Assembly (NCBI GenBank): GCA_014383605.1
Contig: JACNHM010000341.1
Span: 1 to 19,000 of the forward strand
DNA length: 19,000 nt
Direction: 5' to 3'
Source of the DNA: Chloroflexota bacterium
GTDB lineage: Bacteria; Chloroflexota; Anaerolineae; UBA3071
Numbering within the stretch: position 1 is the stretch's first letter; each line of letters begins with the position of its first letter. The translations under genes and the position numbers were made by a program. Shown piece by piece: positions 12,689 through 19,000 of the stretch. The notes under the pieces are model-generated. The model was not told where the DNA came from. It did no database searches and was given only the letters and a program-made list of their open reading frames with translations.

Positions 12689-12707
12689 GGACAGGCAAGA
12701 CCTGTCC
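12689..12707 (+). other. Stem-loop in the leader of flp copy 2
   Basis: Same perfect GGACAGG/CCTGTCC stem as at 12352-12370, at the same distance from its flp ATG. It was duplicated with the gene. Confidence 0.55.
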
Positions 12708-12738
12708 CCAGAAATCTAGAAGAAAGGAGGTAAAACCA

Positions 12739-12912
12739 ATGTTGTTAATGCTGTTGCGCCAACTGTCTTCCATGCTCCGGCGGGAGGAAGGGCAGGACCT
12801 GGCCGAGTACGGTCTGGTCATCGCCCTCGTCGCCGTCGTCGCCATCGCCGCCGTGACCTTGCTGGGCGGGAGTATCTCCACGATCCTGGCCAGCATCGGT
12901 GGCGCTATCTAA
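12739..12912 (+). CDS. flp: Flp-type major pilin, copy 2
   Basis: A 57-residue prepilin identical in DNA and protein to copy 1, offset by 337 bp, with the same AAGGAGG site and leader hairpin. Between the copies the leader differs by 13 bases present only here (after the tadE tail remnant) and by a one-base indel, so the duplication is recent but not brand new, or conversion keeps the coding parts the same. Two identical genes would raise pilin dosage. Confidence 0.95.
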   Translation: MLLMLLRQLSSMLRREEGQDLAEYGLVIALVAVVAIAAVTLLGGSISTILASIGGAI

Positions 12913-13020
12913 CATCTCGGCAACATGGCCTTGGCGGGGTGGGGGGCAACGCTCCCGATCTCCTATGTCCTCCTCCACCCTCACCCCGCCCCCGCACTCA
13001 TCAATCCGTAGATCAGCCTG

Positions 13021-13064
13021 GTAGATTGGCAGATGGGGCGAGAGCGCCTGGTCTGCCAGTCTAC
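13021..13064. repeat. 13-bp inverted repeat before the second tadE
   Basis: GTAGATTGGCAGA (13021-13033) pairs with TCTGCCAGTCTAC (13052-13064), with one G-T wobble and an 18-base loop. It resembles short TAGATTGGCAGA-type dispersed palindromes. It ends 17 bases before the tadE ATG, where no Shine-Dalgarno sequence is visible. Confidence 0.55.
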
Positions 13065-13081
13065 CGTATGCTCACACACCA

Positions 13082-13498
13082 ATGAGTGACCGTCTAATGC
13101 CAGCTTCATCATCAATATCAATGCGGGCTCTGAAGCACGAACAGGGCCAGGATCTCGTCGAATTGGCCCTGTTGTTGCCTCTCTTGCTCATCATCATGGT
13201 GATCGTCCTGGACATGGGCCGGGCGTTCAATACCTACATGGTGTTGACCAACGCTGCCCGTGAGGGAGCACGCCTGGCGACCAGGGACCCTCACAATGTG
13301 ACAGCTATCCATGGGGCAGCCCTCTACGAGACCCGAAATGCAGGGCTGTCGGACGGCGACGTGACCATTTCAGTGATCCCTGCATCCAGCGGCAATCCGG
13401 TGCGGGTCACGGTGCAGTATGGTTTTCCCTTGTTCTCGGGGTTGCTGCCCTTCAGTCAAATTCCCATGTCGGCAGCGGTGGAGATGGTCGTATTCTGA
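13082..13498 (+). CDS. tadE: Second TadE-like minor pilin
   Basis: A 138-residue TadE-family protein. The core EQGQDLVELALLLPLLLIIM, VIVLDMGRAFNTYMVLTNAA, REGARLAT shows the pseudopilin helix with its conserved Glu, and a beta-rich domain ends at VEMVVF. It should be processed by the A24 peptidase and act as a minor pilin or assembly factor. No ribosome site precedes ATG 13082, and none precedes ATG 13121 (MRALKHEQ), which would give a leader length more usual for the family. The start is therefore uncertain. It lies 19 bases before the first tadG-like gene. It is only loosely similar to the tadE at 11872, so this is not part of the recent duplication. Confidence 0.9.
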   Translation: MSDRLMPASSSISMRALKHEQGQDLVELALLLPLLLIIMVIVLDMGRAFNTYMVLTNAAREGARLATRDPHNVTAIHGAALYETRNAGLSDGDVTISVIPASSGNPVRVTVQYGFPLFSGLLPFSQIPMSAAVEMVVF

Positions 13499-13517
13499 CG
13501 AGCGGAGGAGAGGTGCT

Positions 13518-14390
13518 GTGAGAGAGCTGTGGCGTGATCTGCAAGGTGACCAAGGCGGGGCCACGCTGGTGTGGGTCACGTTGTCCATGGTGGCTCTGAT
13601 AGCGATGGTGGCCCTGACCATTGACGGCGGTTACGCCTATGCACAGCGCCGCCGCATGCAGAACGCCGCCGATGCCGCGGCCATCGCCGGCGCTCGCCTG
13701 CGCGCCCTGGGCGGAACCACAGTGCAGGTAGGGAGCGTTGTCAATCAGTACGCCACAGCCAACGGCGCCAATGGGGTGAGCTGGACCTACCCCAGCAGCC
13801 AGAAAGTGCAGGTGACAGCATCGTGCACTTTTCCCACCTTCTTCGCCGGCATCATTGGTCTGCCGCAGATGACGGCTTCGGCTGTGGCCGAGGCATCCAT
13901 TCAGTACCTTTCGGAAGCCGGCAACTTGCTGCCGATGAGAATAAAGGATGACGACTACGGTATCGGTCAGCCCTGCGTGCTATGGGACAAAGATGATGCA
14001 ATGAAGGGAAGCTTCGGCTGGCTGGACTGGGACGGCGTGCCGGTGAGCGCTGTCGAACTGGAGGACAACATCGCCAATCCCAGCAACAGCGGCTTTTTGG
14101 CCATCGGCAGCTGGGTCCCCGTCGGCCCTGGTGTGAAAGCCAGCAGTCAGGTGCAAAGTGCGCTCAACACCTGGATCGGCCAACATGTGACCATTCCGTT
14201 CTACGACGAGGTGCAAGGCGAGGGAGCCAACACTCGCTATCGCATCGCCGGCTTCGGAGAGTTCGTCCTGACAGATTACAATTTTCAGGGCGGCGATAAA
14301 TGGGTGAGCGGCTACTTCAGACGCTGGGTCGAATTTGGTCCGGGCGGTGGACCCAATAGAGGGCTGTCGTCGGTGAGGTTGACGCAATAG
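13518..14390 (+). CDS. TadG-like pilus-assembly protein, paralog 1
   Basis: A 290-residue protein with the TadG-like N-terminus: GGATLVWVTLSMVALIAMVA (membrane helix), then LTIDGGYAYAQRRRMQNAAD, AAAIAGAR. The rest is predicted outside the membrane: a beta-rich part (13-19 kDa scale) with FPTFFAGIIGLPQMTASAVAEA and a C-terminal domain ending GGGPNRGLSSVRLTQ that I do not recognise. TadG proteins support pilus assembly and may anchor the fibre to the envelope. The GTG at 13518 has GGAGGAG seven bases upstream; the open frame reaches back to 13419 but overlaps tadE. The next gene is a paralog with long identical DNA blocks. Confidence 0.88.
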   Translation: MRELWRDLQGDQGGATLVWVTLSMVALIAMVALTIDGGYAYAQRRRMQNAADAAAIAGARLRALGGTTVQVGSVVNQYATANGANGVSWTYPSSQKVQVTASCTFPTFFAGIIGLPQMTASAVAEASIQYLSEAGNLLPMRIKDDDYGIGQPCVLWDKDDAMKGSFGWLDWDGVPVSAVELEDNIANPSNSGFLAIGSWVPVGPGVKASSQVQSALNTWIGQHVTIPFYDEVQGEGANTRYRIAGFGEFVLTDYNFQGGDKWVSGYFRRWVEFGPGGGPNRGLSSVRLTQ

Positions 14391-14494
14391 CGACGGCCCT
14401 CGCACGCACGACCTGCTGATGTTATCGGCGTTGCTTTGGTGACGTTCTCTTGCACACGTTTCGCTTGAGATGGCGACGGTAATGGAATACAGGG

Positions 14495-15358
14495 ATGAAG
14501 AAGCTGCTTTGCAGGTTTCATGGGGAGCAACGTGGGGCAGTGCTGGTGTTGATCTCACTGGCATTGATTGCCCTGGTGGTCATGATAGCGCTGGCCATTG
14601 ATGGCGGTTACGCCTATGCGCAGCGCCGCCGCATGCAGAACGCCGCCGATGCCGCAGCCATCTCCGGAGCCCGTGCACACGGCCTGGGCGGCAGCGCGGC
14701 ACAGGTAGGTGCCGCGGTCAATCAGTACGCCACAGCCAATGGCGCTGACGCAGTCACTTGGGCCTTCGTGAACGGTGGAGTGACAGTGCAGGTCACAACA
14801 TCCTGCACGTTCCCCACCTTCTTCGCCGGCATCGCTGGCCTGCCGCAGATGACGGCTTCGGCTGTGGCCGAGGCATCCATTCAGTACCTTTCGGAAGCCG
14901 GCAACTTGCTGCCAATGATTGTAGAGGACAGGGACTTCGTCATCGGGCAGACCTACGACTTGTGGGCCGATGATCCCGAAGCGCCGGGCAACTTCGGCTG
15001 GGTGGACTGGGACGGTGTGCCGGTGGGCGCGGGCGAACTGGGGGACAACATCGCCAATCCCAGCAACAGCGGCGCCTGGGCCATCGGCGACTTGGTTCCC
15101 GCCTATACTGGTGTGACGACCAGTGCGGGAGATCCGCTCAGCGGCTGGATCGGCCAGCACGTGACTATTCCATTCTACGACCTGATAACCGGAACCGGTT
15201 CTAACGTCAGGTACCGAGTCGCCGGCTTCGGAGAGTTCGTCCTAGATGGGTATGATCTTAGTAATAAACGGGTATGGGGCCATTTCATTCATTGGGTGGA
15301 ACTTGGTCCGGGCGGCGGGCCTGACAGAGGGCTTTCGTCTGTGAGATTGACCCAGTGA
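14495..15358 (+). CDS. TadG-like pilus-assembly protein, paralog 2
   Basis: A 287-residue paralog of the preceding gene with the same plan: helix RGAVLVLISLALIALVVMIA, then LAIDGGYAYAQRRRMQNAAD, FPTFFAGIAGLPQMTASAVA, and the same closing motif GLSSVRLTQ. Identity is patchy: 74 consecutive bases (14840-14913) equal 13860-13933, and the N-terminal helix region is nearly identical, whereas the middle of the C-terminal domain differs. The ATG at 14495 has only a poor ribosome site (ACAGGG directly adjoining), with 104 non-coding bases after paralog 1. It is probably in the same transcript as the pilin genes. Confidence 0.88.
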   Translation: MKKLLCRFHGEQRGAVLVLISLALIALVVMIALAIDGGYAYAQRRRMQNAADAAAISGARAHGLGGSAAQVGAAVNQYATANGADAVTWAFVNGGVTVQVTTSCTFPTFFAGIAGLPQMTASAVAEASIQYLSEAGNLLPMIVEDRDFVIGQTYDLWADDPEAPGNFGWVDWDGVPVGAGELGDNIANPSNSGAWAIGDLVPAYTGVTTSAGDPLSGWIGQHVTIPFYDLITGTGSNVRYRVAGFGEFVLDGYDLSNKRVWGHFIHWVELGPGGGPDRGLSSVRLTQ

Positions 15359-15385
15359 AACGTTGGTAGTGAGCTACGTAGCGCA

Positions 15386-15416
15386 GCGGAGTAGCGTCTT
15401 GGCGACGGCACTCCGC
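15386..15416 (+). other. Hairpin after the second tadG-like gene
   Basis: GCGGAGT (15386-15392) pairs with ACTCCGC (15410-15416), and an inner CGTC/GACG extends the fold. No T-run follows, so it may be a message-stabilising or processing site rather than a terminator. Confidence 0.4.
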
Positions 15417-15425
15417 CTGACTACG

Positions 15426-15490
15426 AGCGAAATGTGACATGGCCAAGAAAGTCAGTGTCATTTGGGGCTGCCCGGCGTGTCACTTTCGCT
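15426..15490. repeat. 65-bp palindromic element upstream of the methyltransferase gene
   Basis: The ends AGCGAAATGTGACA (15426-15439) and TGTCACTTTCGCT (15478-15490) are inverted repeats apart from one extra base; inside, AGTGTCATT partly repeats the arm. It is a small dispersed-repeat type. It overlaps the first 17 codons of the longest frame of the next gene, which supports the later start at 15514. Confidence 0.55.
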
Positions 15491-15513
15491 GTAGGGCTGA
15501 TAAGGATTGTCTT

Positions 15514-16110
15514 ATGATGTTCAAGAAACGGGGAAAGGAACTGTTCCTGGATCTGCTGGTGGGGCTGGTGTGGCTTCTGTACGCCGCGGCCTACCTGCGC
15601 CATGTCCTGGACACCCACAGCCTGCCCGGCCTGGGGCTGATGATCTTTTATACGCTGGTGGCCGCGTTCTTCTTCCTGCGCTCCCCCAACCAGAAGAAGT
15701 GTGCGTGGTGGGAAACGGCCCTGGCTGTGGGCGGGGTCTTCTTGCCCATCCTGCTGCTGCGCCCGGTGGCGCCTGGCCTGAAGCTCCTGGGGGGGGGCAT
15801 GCAGACCCTGGCATTGGCGGGCATCATCCTGGCCCTGATCTCATTGGGACGCAGCTTCGGCATCGCCCCCGCCGACCGCGGGCTGGTGACCCGAGGGCTG
15901 TACCGTTGGATACGCCATCCCCTGTACGCCATGGAAACGTGGTTCTACGTGGGTTTCCTCGTGGCTAACCCGGCGTGGCGTAACCTGGCCGGGTTGGCGC
16001 TCTGTCTGGCCGTGTATGTGATCCGTATCCGGCGCGAGGAACGCATCCTCTCCGGTTACGAGGGCTACGCTGGCGACGTTCGCTGGCGGCTGCTGCCGCT
16101 GGTGTGGTGA
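15514..16110 (+). CDS. ICMT/PEMT-family integral membrane methyltransferase
   Basis: A 198-residue membrane protein with about five hydrophobic segments and the family's C-terminal active site. The sequence RGLYRWIRHPLYAMETWFYV corresponds to the conserved Gly-x-Tyr-x-x-x-Arg-His-Pro motif. After a further helix, RIRREERILSGYEGYAGDVR supplies the Glu-Glu pair used to bind S-adenosylmethionine. Relatives methylate isoprenylcysteine carboxyl groups, phospholipid amines or other small lipids; the substrate here is unknown. I chose ATG 15514 with AAGGA seven bases upstream; an upstream ATG at 15439 lies in a palindromic repeat. Its place between tadG-like genes and cpaB is unusual for a Tad locus and might reflect modification of pilin or envelope, or simple insertion. 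Confidence 0.85.
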   Translation: MMFKKRGKELFLDLLVGLVWLLYAAAYLRHVLDTHSLPGLGLMIFYTLVAAFFFLRSPNQKKCAWWETALAVGGVFLPILLLRPVAPGLKLLGGGMQTLALAGIILALISLGRSFGIAPADRGLVTRGLYRWIRHPLYAMETWFYVGFLVANPAWRNLAGLALCLAVYVIRIRREERILSGYEGYAGDVRWRLLPLVW

Positions 16111-16150
16111 CAGATAAAATCAGTGCAATCTGTGTAATCAGTGGTTAGCT

Positions 16151-16178
16151 TCTTGGTTCCGGCTTGTCCGGGTTAGGA
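16151..16178 (+). repeat. Dispersed intergenic motif, copy 2, supplying the cpaB ribosome site
   Basis: Matches 11007-11032 at 22 of 26 bases. It ends in GGGTTAGGAG, whose AGGAG is nine bases before the cpaB ATG. Just upstream, 16118-16146 (AATCAGTGCAATCTGTGTAA then TCAGTGGTTA) is another repetitive-looking segment. Confidence 0.5.
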
Positions 16179-16188
16179 GAAGATACAC

Positions 16189-17061
16189 ATGAAGCGACGA
16201 AGCGGTATCCTTTGGTTGGGCACGGGGATGATCCTGGCCATTCTGGCTGCCCTGTTGAGCTTTCGTCTCCTGAGCAGCGTGGTACCCACCAGCGCCGCTG
16301 GCCCCGAGAATGAGGGCACCGTGCCCGTGGTCGTGGCCCGCAGAGATGTGCCCATGCGCACCCCGCTCACCGATGAGGACGTGGCGGTGCGGCAGGTGCC
16401 GGCGGAATGGGCGCCCCTGGGCGCCGCCAGCACGCTCGATCAGGTGCTGGGCAAGATCAGCAAGAGCGATCTGGTGATGGGCGAGGTGCTGCTCGTGGCG
16501 CGTCTGGCCGATCCACTCCGCAAGGGGCTGGACATCCTCTTCACCATGCCCGAAGACAAGCTCCTCATCGCCTTGCCCGGCGGCGACCTGATGAGCCGTA
16601 CGGGGCTGCTCCAGCCCGGCGACAAGATAGACATCCTGTATTCGTGGAACGTGGCGGGTGGCTCGATGGGGTCTTCCGAAACGCTCGCCAGCATCAACGC
16701 GCTGCAGAACCAGGAGATCCAGGCCATTGTCATGGCCGGCTTCGGCGCCGAGACCGAGGCGTCCATGAGCGGCATGAGCGGCCTGAGCGGTCTCGGCGTG
16801 AACATGGAAGGCGGGGAGTCAGCGATCCTGCTGGCGGTTGATCCGCAGGATGCGTTGATGCTCAAGTACCTGCGGGACGTGGGGGGGATCATTGACTTCG
16901 CCTTGCGCGCCCCCACCAACGAGCAGTTCATGGACACGAAAGCGGTGACCGGGAGGTATCTGACCGATCGCTATCAGGTACCGGTGGACGCTGGGTGCGC
17001 CGACGGGCTGGGGTGTGCCCTCGATTGGTCGAGCCTGGGGTTTGACGCGGTGGGCAAATAG
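16189..17061 (+). CDS. cpaB: Flp pilus assembly protein CpaB/RcpC
   Basis: A 290-residue protein with an N-terminal membrane helix or signal anchor (ILWLGTGMILAILAALLSFR) and a SAF-type domain (VVVARRDVPMRTPLTDEDVA, then VRQVPAEW). A RcpC-like region follows (LIALPGGDLMSRTGLLQPGD, KIDILYSW) and a Met/Gly/Ser-rich linker (MSGMSGLSGLG). CpaB/RcpC acts in the outer part of the Tad machine, near the secretin where one exists, and stabilises the pilus; in Gram-positive or single-membrane types it is thought to stay at the outer face of the cell membrane. The ATG at 16189 has AGGAG nine bases before it. It is followed after 41 bp by cpaE. Confidence 0.92.
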   Translation: MKRRSGILWLGTGMILAILAALLSFRLLSSVVPTSAAGPENEGTVPVVVARRDVPMRTPLTDEDVAVRQVPAEWAPLGAASTLDQVLGKISKSDLVMGEVLLVARLADPLRKGLDILFTMPEDKLLIALPGGDLMSRTGLLQPGDKIDILYSWNVAGGSMGSSETLASINALQNQEIQAIVMAGFGAETEASMSGMSGLSGLGVNMEGGESAILLAVDPQDALMLKYLRDVGGIIDFALRAPTNEQFMDTKAVTGRYLTDRYQVPVDAGCADGLGCALDWSSLGFDAVGK

Positions 17062-17102
17062 CCGAGGAACAGCAGACTGGTTGACGACTGGGTAGGAGAG
17101 AG

Positions 17103-18365
17103 ATGGACGAGAGACGATCGCCCATGCGAGTGCTGATCATTAGCGCCGACGAGATGTCGGCAGAGGTGCGGGAGGTGTTGGTCGCGGCGCCAGACATGGT
17201 GTTCGCCGGTCAGTGCGCCAGCATGGGCACGGCGCGCCGGCACCTGGCGCAAGAGCGCCCAGACATCGTTTTGCTCGATCTGCGACTGCCCGACAGCCTG
17301 CTGCTTTTGGAGTGGCTGGCCGAGGGTTTCCGGACCACCGCCCCCGTTGTTCTGTTGACGTCAGAGCAGATGGAACAACTGCAGCAAGCGCTGCTGGCTG
17401 GTGCTCGCGGCTTCTGCCTCCTTCCGCTCAGCGGCGCCGACTTGCTGGGCACTTTACGCCAGGTCTATGCTGCTGAACTGAAGAGACGCCAGCAACTGCC
17501 GGCGGCAGGCCCGGCCGCGGACGGCGCGGCGTCGGACGCTGGCGGGCACGTCATTGCCGTCAGCGGCATCAAGGGGGGCATCGGGCGCACCCTCATCGCC
17601 GTCAACCTGGCCGTGGCCCTGGCCCAGGAGAGCCAGGAATCGGTGGCCCTGGTAGAAGGACACGCCAGCCTGGGCGATGTGGCTCTGCTGTTGAATGCTC
17701 ATCCCGCACATACCTTGATGGACCTCGTCACAGAGCCTAGTCGCTTCTTGGATGCGGATCTGCTACGCGGGGCGTTGGCGCCTCATGCCTCGGGCATCAA
17801 AGTGTTGCTTGCGGCCAGGACGATGGAGGAAGGGGCACGCATGACGCCGGAACTTTGGGCCAGCGCACTGTATCAGCTCCGCTGGATAGCCCGCTACGTG
17901 GTTGTGGATACGGCTCCTGTGGCCAATGGTGTGCTGAGCGAAGCCCTGGCCTTGGCCGATGTGGTGTTGGTGGTGACCACGCCGGAGTTGCCCTCCTTGC
18001 GCCGGGCGACACTGATGTTGCAGGCCGCGCAGACTGAAGATCTCCCCAGCGGAAAGTTGCGCCTGGTGCTCAACCGCGAGGGCCTCGCCGGTGGCATCAG
18101 CCGCGCCGACATCAGTCAGCGCCTGGGGATTCCCGTGGCCGTGGCGCTCCCGGACGATCCGGCGCTGGTCGCCTACTCCATCAACCGCGGCATGCCTCTG
18201 ATGCAAAGCCACCCCAAGAGCTTGCTGGCTCGTCGCATACGGGAGTTGGCTGGTCAGTTGGCCGCCACCGCCCAACCCGTGACCAGCCATCCCGAGGCGG
18301 AATCGCTGTGGCGCCGTGCGACTATCCATGCGCCAAGACCACTGCGCTTGGGGGCGGCCTGGTGA
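17103..18365 (+). CDS. cpaE: CpaE/TadZ-like pilus localisation protein with degenerate ATP site
   Basis: A 420-residue protein of two parts. The receiver-like domain (about 8-125) keeps D59 (VLLDLRLPD), but the switch Lys is Leu107 (CLLPLS). The MinD/ParA-like domain starts near 149. Its deviant Walker A reads SGIKGGIGRT (154-163), keeping signature Lys157 but with Arg162 for the P-loop Lys. The Walker A' Asp is replaced (LVEGHASLGDVALLLN), while Walker B-like YVVVDTAP remains. TadZ/CpaE proteins place the Tad machine in the cell, and atypical Walker boxes are known in the family. The two losses here suggest weak or no ATP hydrolysis. The ATG at 17103 has TAGGAG upstream. The stop overlaps the next start (TGATG). 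Confidence 0.92.
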   Translation: MDERRSPMRVLIISADEMSAEVREVLVAAPDMVFAGQCASMGTARRHLAQERPDIVLLDLRLPDSLLLLEWLAEGFRTTAPVVLLTSEQMEQLQQALLAGARGFCLLPLSGADLLGTLRQVYAAELKRRQQLPAAGPAADGAASDAGGHVIAVSGIKGGIGRTLIAVNLAVALAQESQESVALVEGHASLGDVALLLNAHPAHTLMDLVTEPSRFLDADLLRGALAPHASGIKVLLAARTMEEGARMTPELWASALYQLRWIARYVVVDTAPVANGVLSEALALADVVLVVTTPELPSLRRATLMLQAAQTEDLPSGKLRLVLNREGLAGGISRADISQRLGIPVAVALPDDPALVAYSINRGMPLMQSHPKSLLARRIRELAGQLAATAQPVTSHPEAESLWRRATIHAPRPLRLGAAW

Positions 18366-19000
18366 TGGTTGCCATCTTGTATGCGATGGTTGGCCTTTTG
18401 GCCGGTATACTCGTGAATCTGGCGGCCGATGTGCTGCCGGGCGGGGAGCCGTTGCGCACACCTGACAGGTCTCCGAGACCTGTCAGGTGTGGCGCTCCTC
18501 GCCCCTGGCGTGCGCTGGTGGTGGAGCTGACGCTGGCCGGGCTGTTTGCCTATGGCTGGACCCGTTTTGGCCCTTCGCCCCAATTGTGGTTCGTCAGTCT
18601 ACACCTCACTCTCTTTGCGCTCATCTTCGTCATTGACCTCGAGCATCGGCTGGTGCTGAACCGCGTGGTGCTGGCAGGTGTGGGACTGGCCCTGGCCGGC
18701 AGCCTGCTGTGGGGTCAGCCGCCCTTGCCTCAAGCGCTTCTGGGCGGGATCAGCGGGTTCGCCCTCTTCTTGTTCATCGCCCTGGCCAAGCCCAAGGGCA
18801 TGGGCATGGGCGACGTCAAGCTGGCCGGGCTCATCGGCATGGTGGTGGGGTTTCCCGGCGTGCTCGTGGCTCTGTTCATCGGCGTGATCGTTGGGGGGCT
18901 TGGCGCGTTGCTGCTCCTGCTCAGCCGCCGCGTACAACGAGGAGGGTACATTCCTTATGCGCCGTTTCTGGTCACCGGCGCACTGGTTACGCTGCTGCAG
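18365..19000 (+). CDS. A24 prepilin peptidase (runs off the window)
   Basis: The first 212 codons of an integral membrane aspartic peptidase that trims Flp and TadE prepilins. The start MVAILYAMVGLLAGILVNLA and NLAADVLPG is typical. The catalytic aspartates lie in FVIDLEHRLVLN and GMGMGDVKLAG, and a YIPYAPFLVTGA motif is near the window end. No N-methylase cysteine quartet is seen: only one Cys (RCGAP) is in the first cytoplasmic loop. That loop contains TPDRSPRPVRC, encoded exactly by a 33-bp perfect palindrome (18458-18490). The ATG overlaps the cpaE stop (TGATG); a GTG one codon earlier is an alternative. It closes the visible Tad locus; cpaF and tadB/C are expected further right. Confidence 0.93.
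   Translation, partial: MVAILYAMVGLLAGILVNLAADVLPGGEPLRTPDRSPRPVRCGAPRPWRALVVELTLAGLFAYGWTRFGPSPQLWFVSLHLTLFALIFVIDLEHRLVLNRVVLAGVGLALAGSLLWGQPPLPQALLGGISGFALFLFIALAKPKGMGMGDVKLAGLIGMVVGFPGVLVALFIGVIVGGLGALLLLLSRRVQRGGYIPYAPFLVTGALVTLLQ
18458..18490. repeat. 33-bp perfect palindrome inside the prepilin peptidase gene
   Basis: ACACCTGACAGGTCTC (18458-18473), one C, then the exact reverse complement (18475-18490). It occupies 11 whole codons in frame. The core GACAGG..CCTGTC resembles the flp leader stems. It is a dispersed-repeat type normally found between genes, here within coding sequence. Confidence 0.85.

Noticed and set aside
12341..12896. Two identical antisense open frames over the flp genes
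   Set aside because: They simply mirror the duplicated flp coding sequence. They were useful only to confirm that the two copies are identical.

Overview
The window is GC-rich bacterial chromosome. The Tad (tight adherence) pilus genes, the split secD/secF pair, the bacterial Rab-like small GTPase and the many short palindromic intergenic repeats together suggest a Chloroflexota (Anaerolineae-like) genome. That assignment is an inference from protein flavour; there is no marker gene to prove it.

Layout. (1) 3-335: the tail of an unrecognised protein, then about 1.2 kb without a convincing gene. This stretch holds two related coding relics, one split by an inverted-repeat element, plus a terminator and REP-like palindromes. 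(2) 1506-3970: a three-gene signalling operon, made of an OmpR-type response regulator, a Ras/Rab-like small GTPase with an altered switch II, and a soluble PAS histidine kinase. (3) 4229-6628: a mobile-element remnant. It contains an orphan consensus promoter followed by a terminator-like hairpin (candidate small RNA), a MobC/NikA-like ribbon-helix-helix protein, a tyrosine recombinase, a pentapeptide-repeat protein, and the 3' half of a tRNA-Lys(CTT) gene that looks like an attachment site. (4) 6645-9183: secF and secD on the minus strand, with a near-perfect sigma-70 promoter and a strong terminator. (5) 9195-10832: a minus-strand operon of a SpoIIE/PP2C-type phosphatase, a membrane protein and a small P-loop protein. 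An inverted-repeat element overlaps the phosphatase start. (6) 10988-11702: a long leader with a tandem 11-bp repeat, two tandem copies of a 68-nt hairpin-rich repeat and several hairpins. (7) 11703-19000 (running off the end): a Tad pilus locus, consisting of a divergent Flp-like mini-protein, tadE, two identical flp pilin genes from a recent tandem duplication, a second tadE, two mosaic tadG-like paralogs, an ICMT/PEMT-type membrane methyltransferase, cpaB, cpaE/tadZ with a degenerate P-loop, and an A24 prepilin peptidase that carries an in-frame 33-bp perfect palindrome.

How they work together. The Tad block encodes the pilin, minor pilins, the outer assembly protein CpaB, the localisation ATPase-like CpaE and the processing peptidase. 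The assembly ATPase (cpaF/tadA) and platform proteins (tadB/tadC) are expected just beyond position 19000. The main surprises are the GTPase placed inside a two-component operon, the structured duplicated leader ahead of the pilus genes, and the way palindromic repeats have entered or abutted coding regions at several points.
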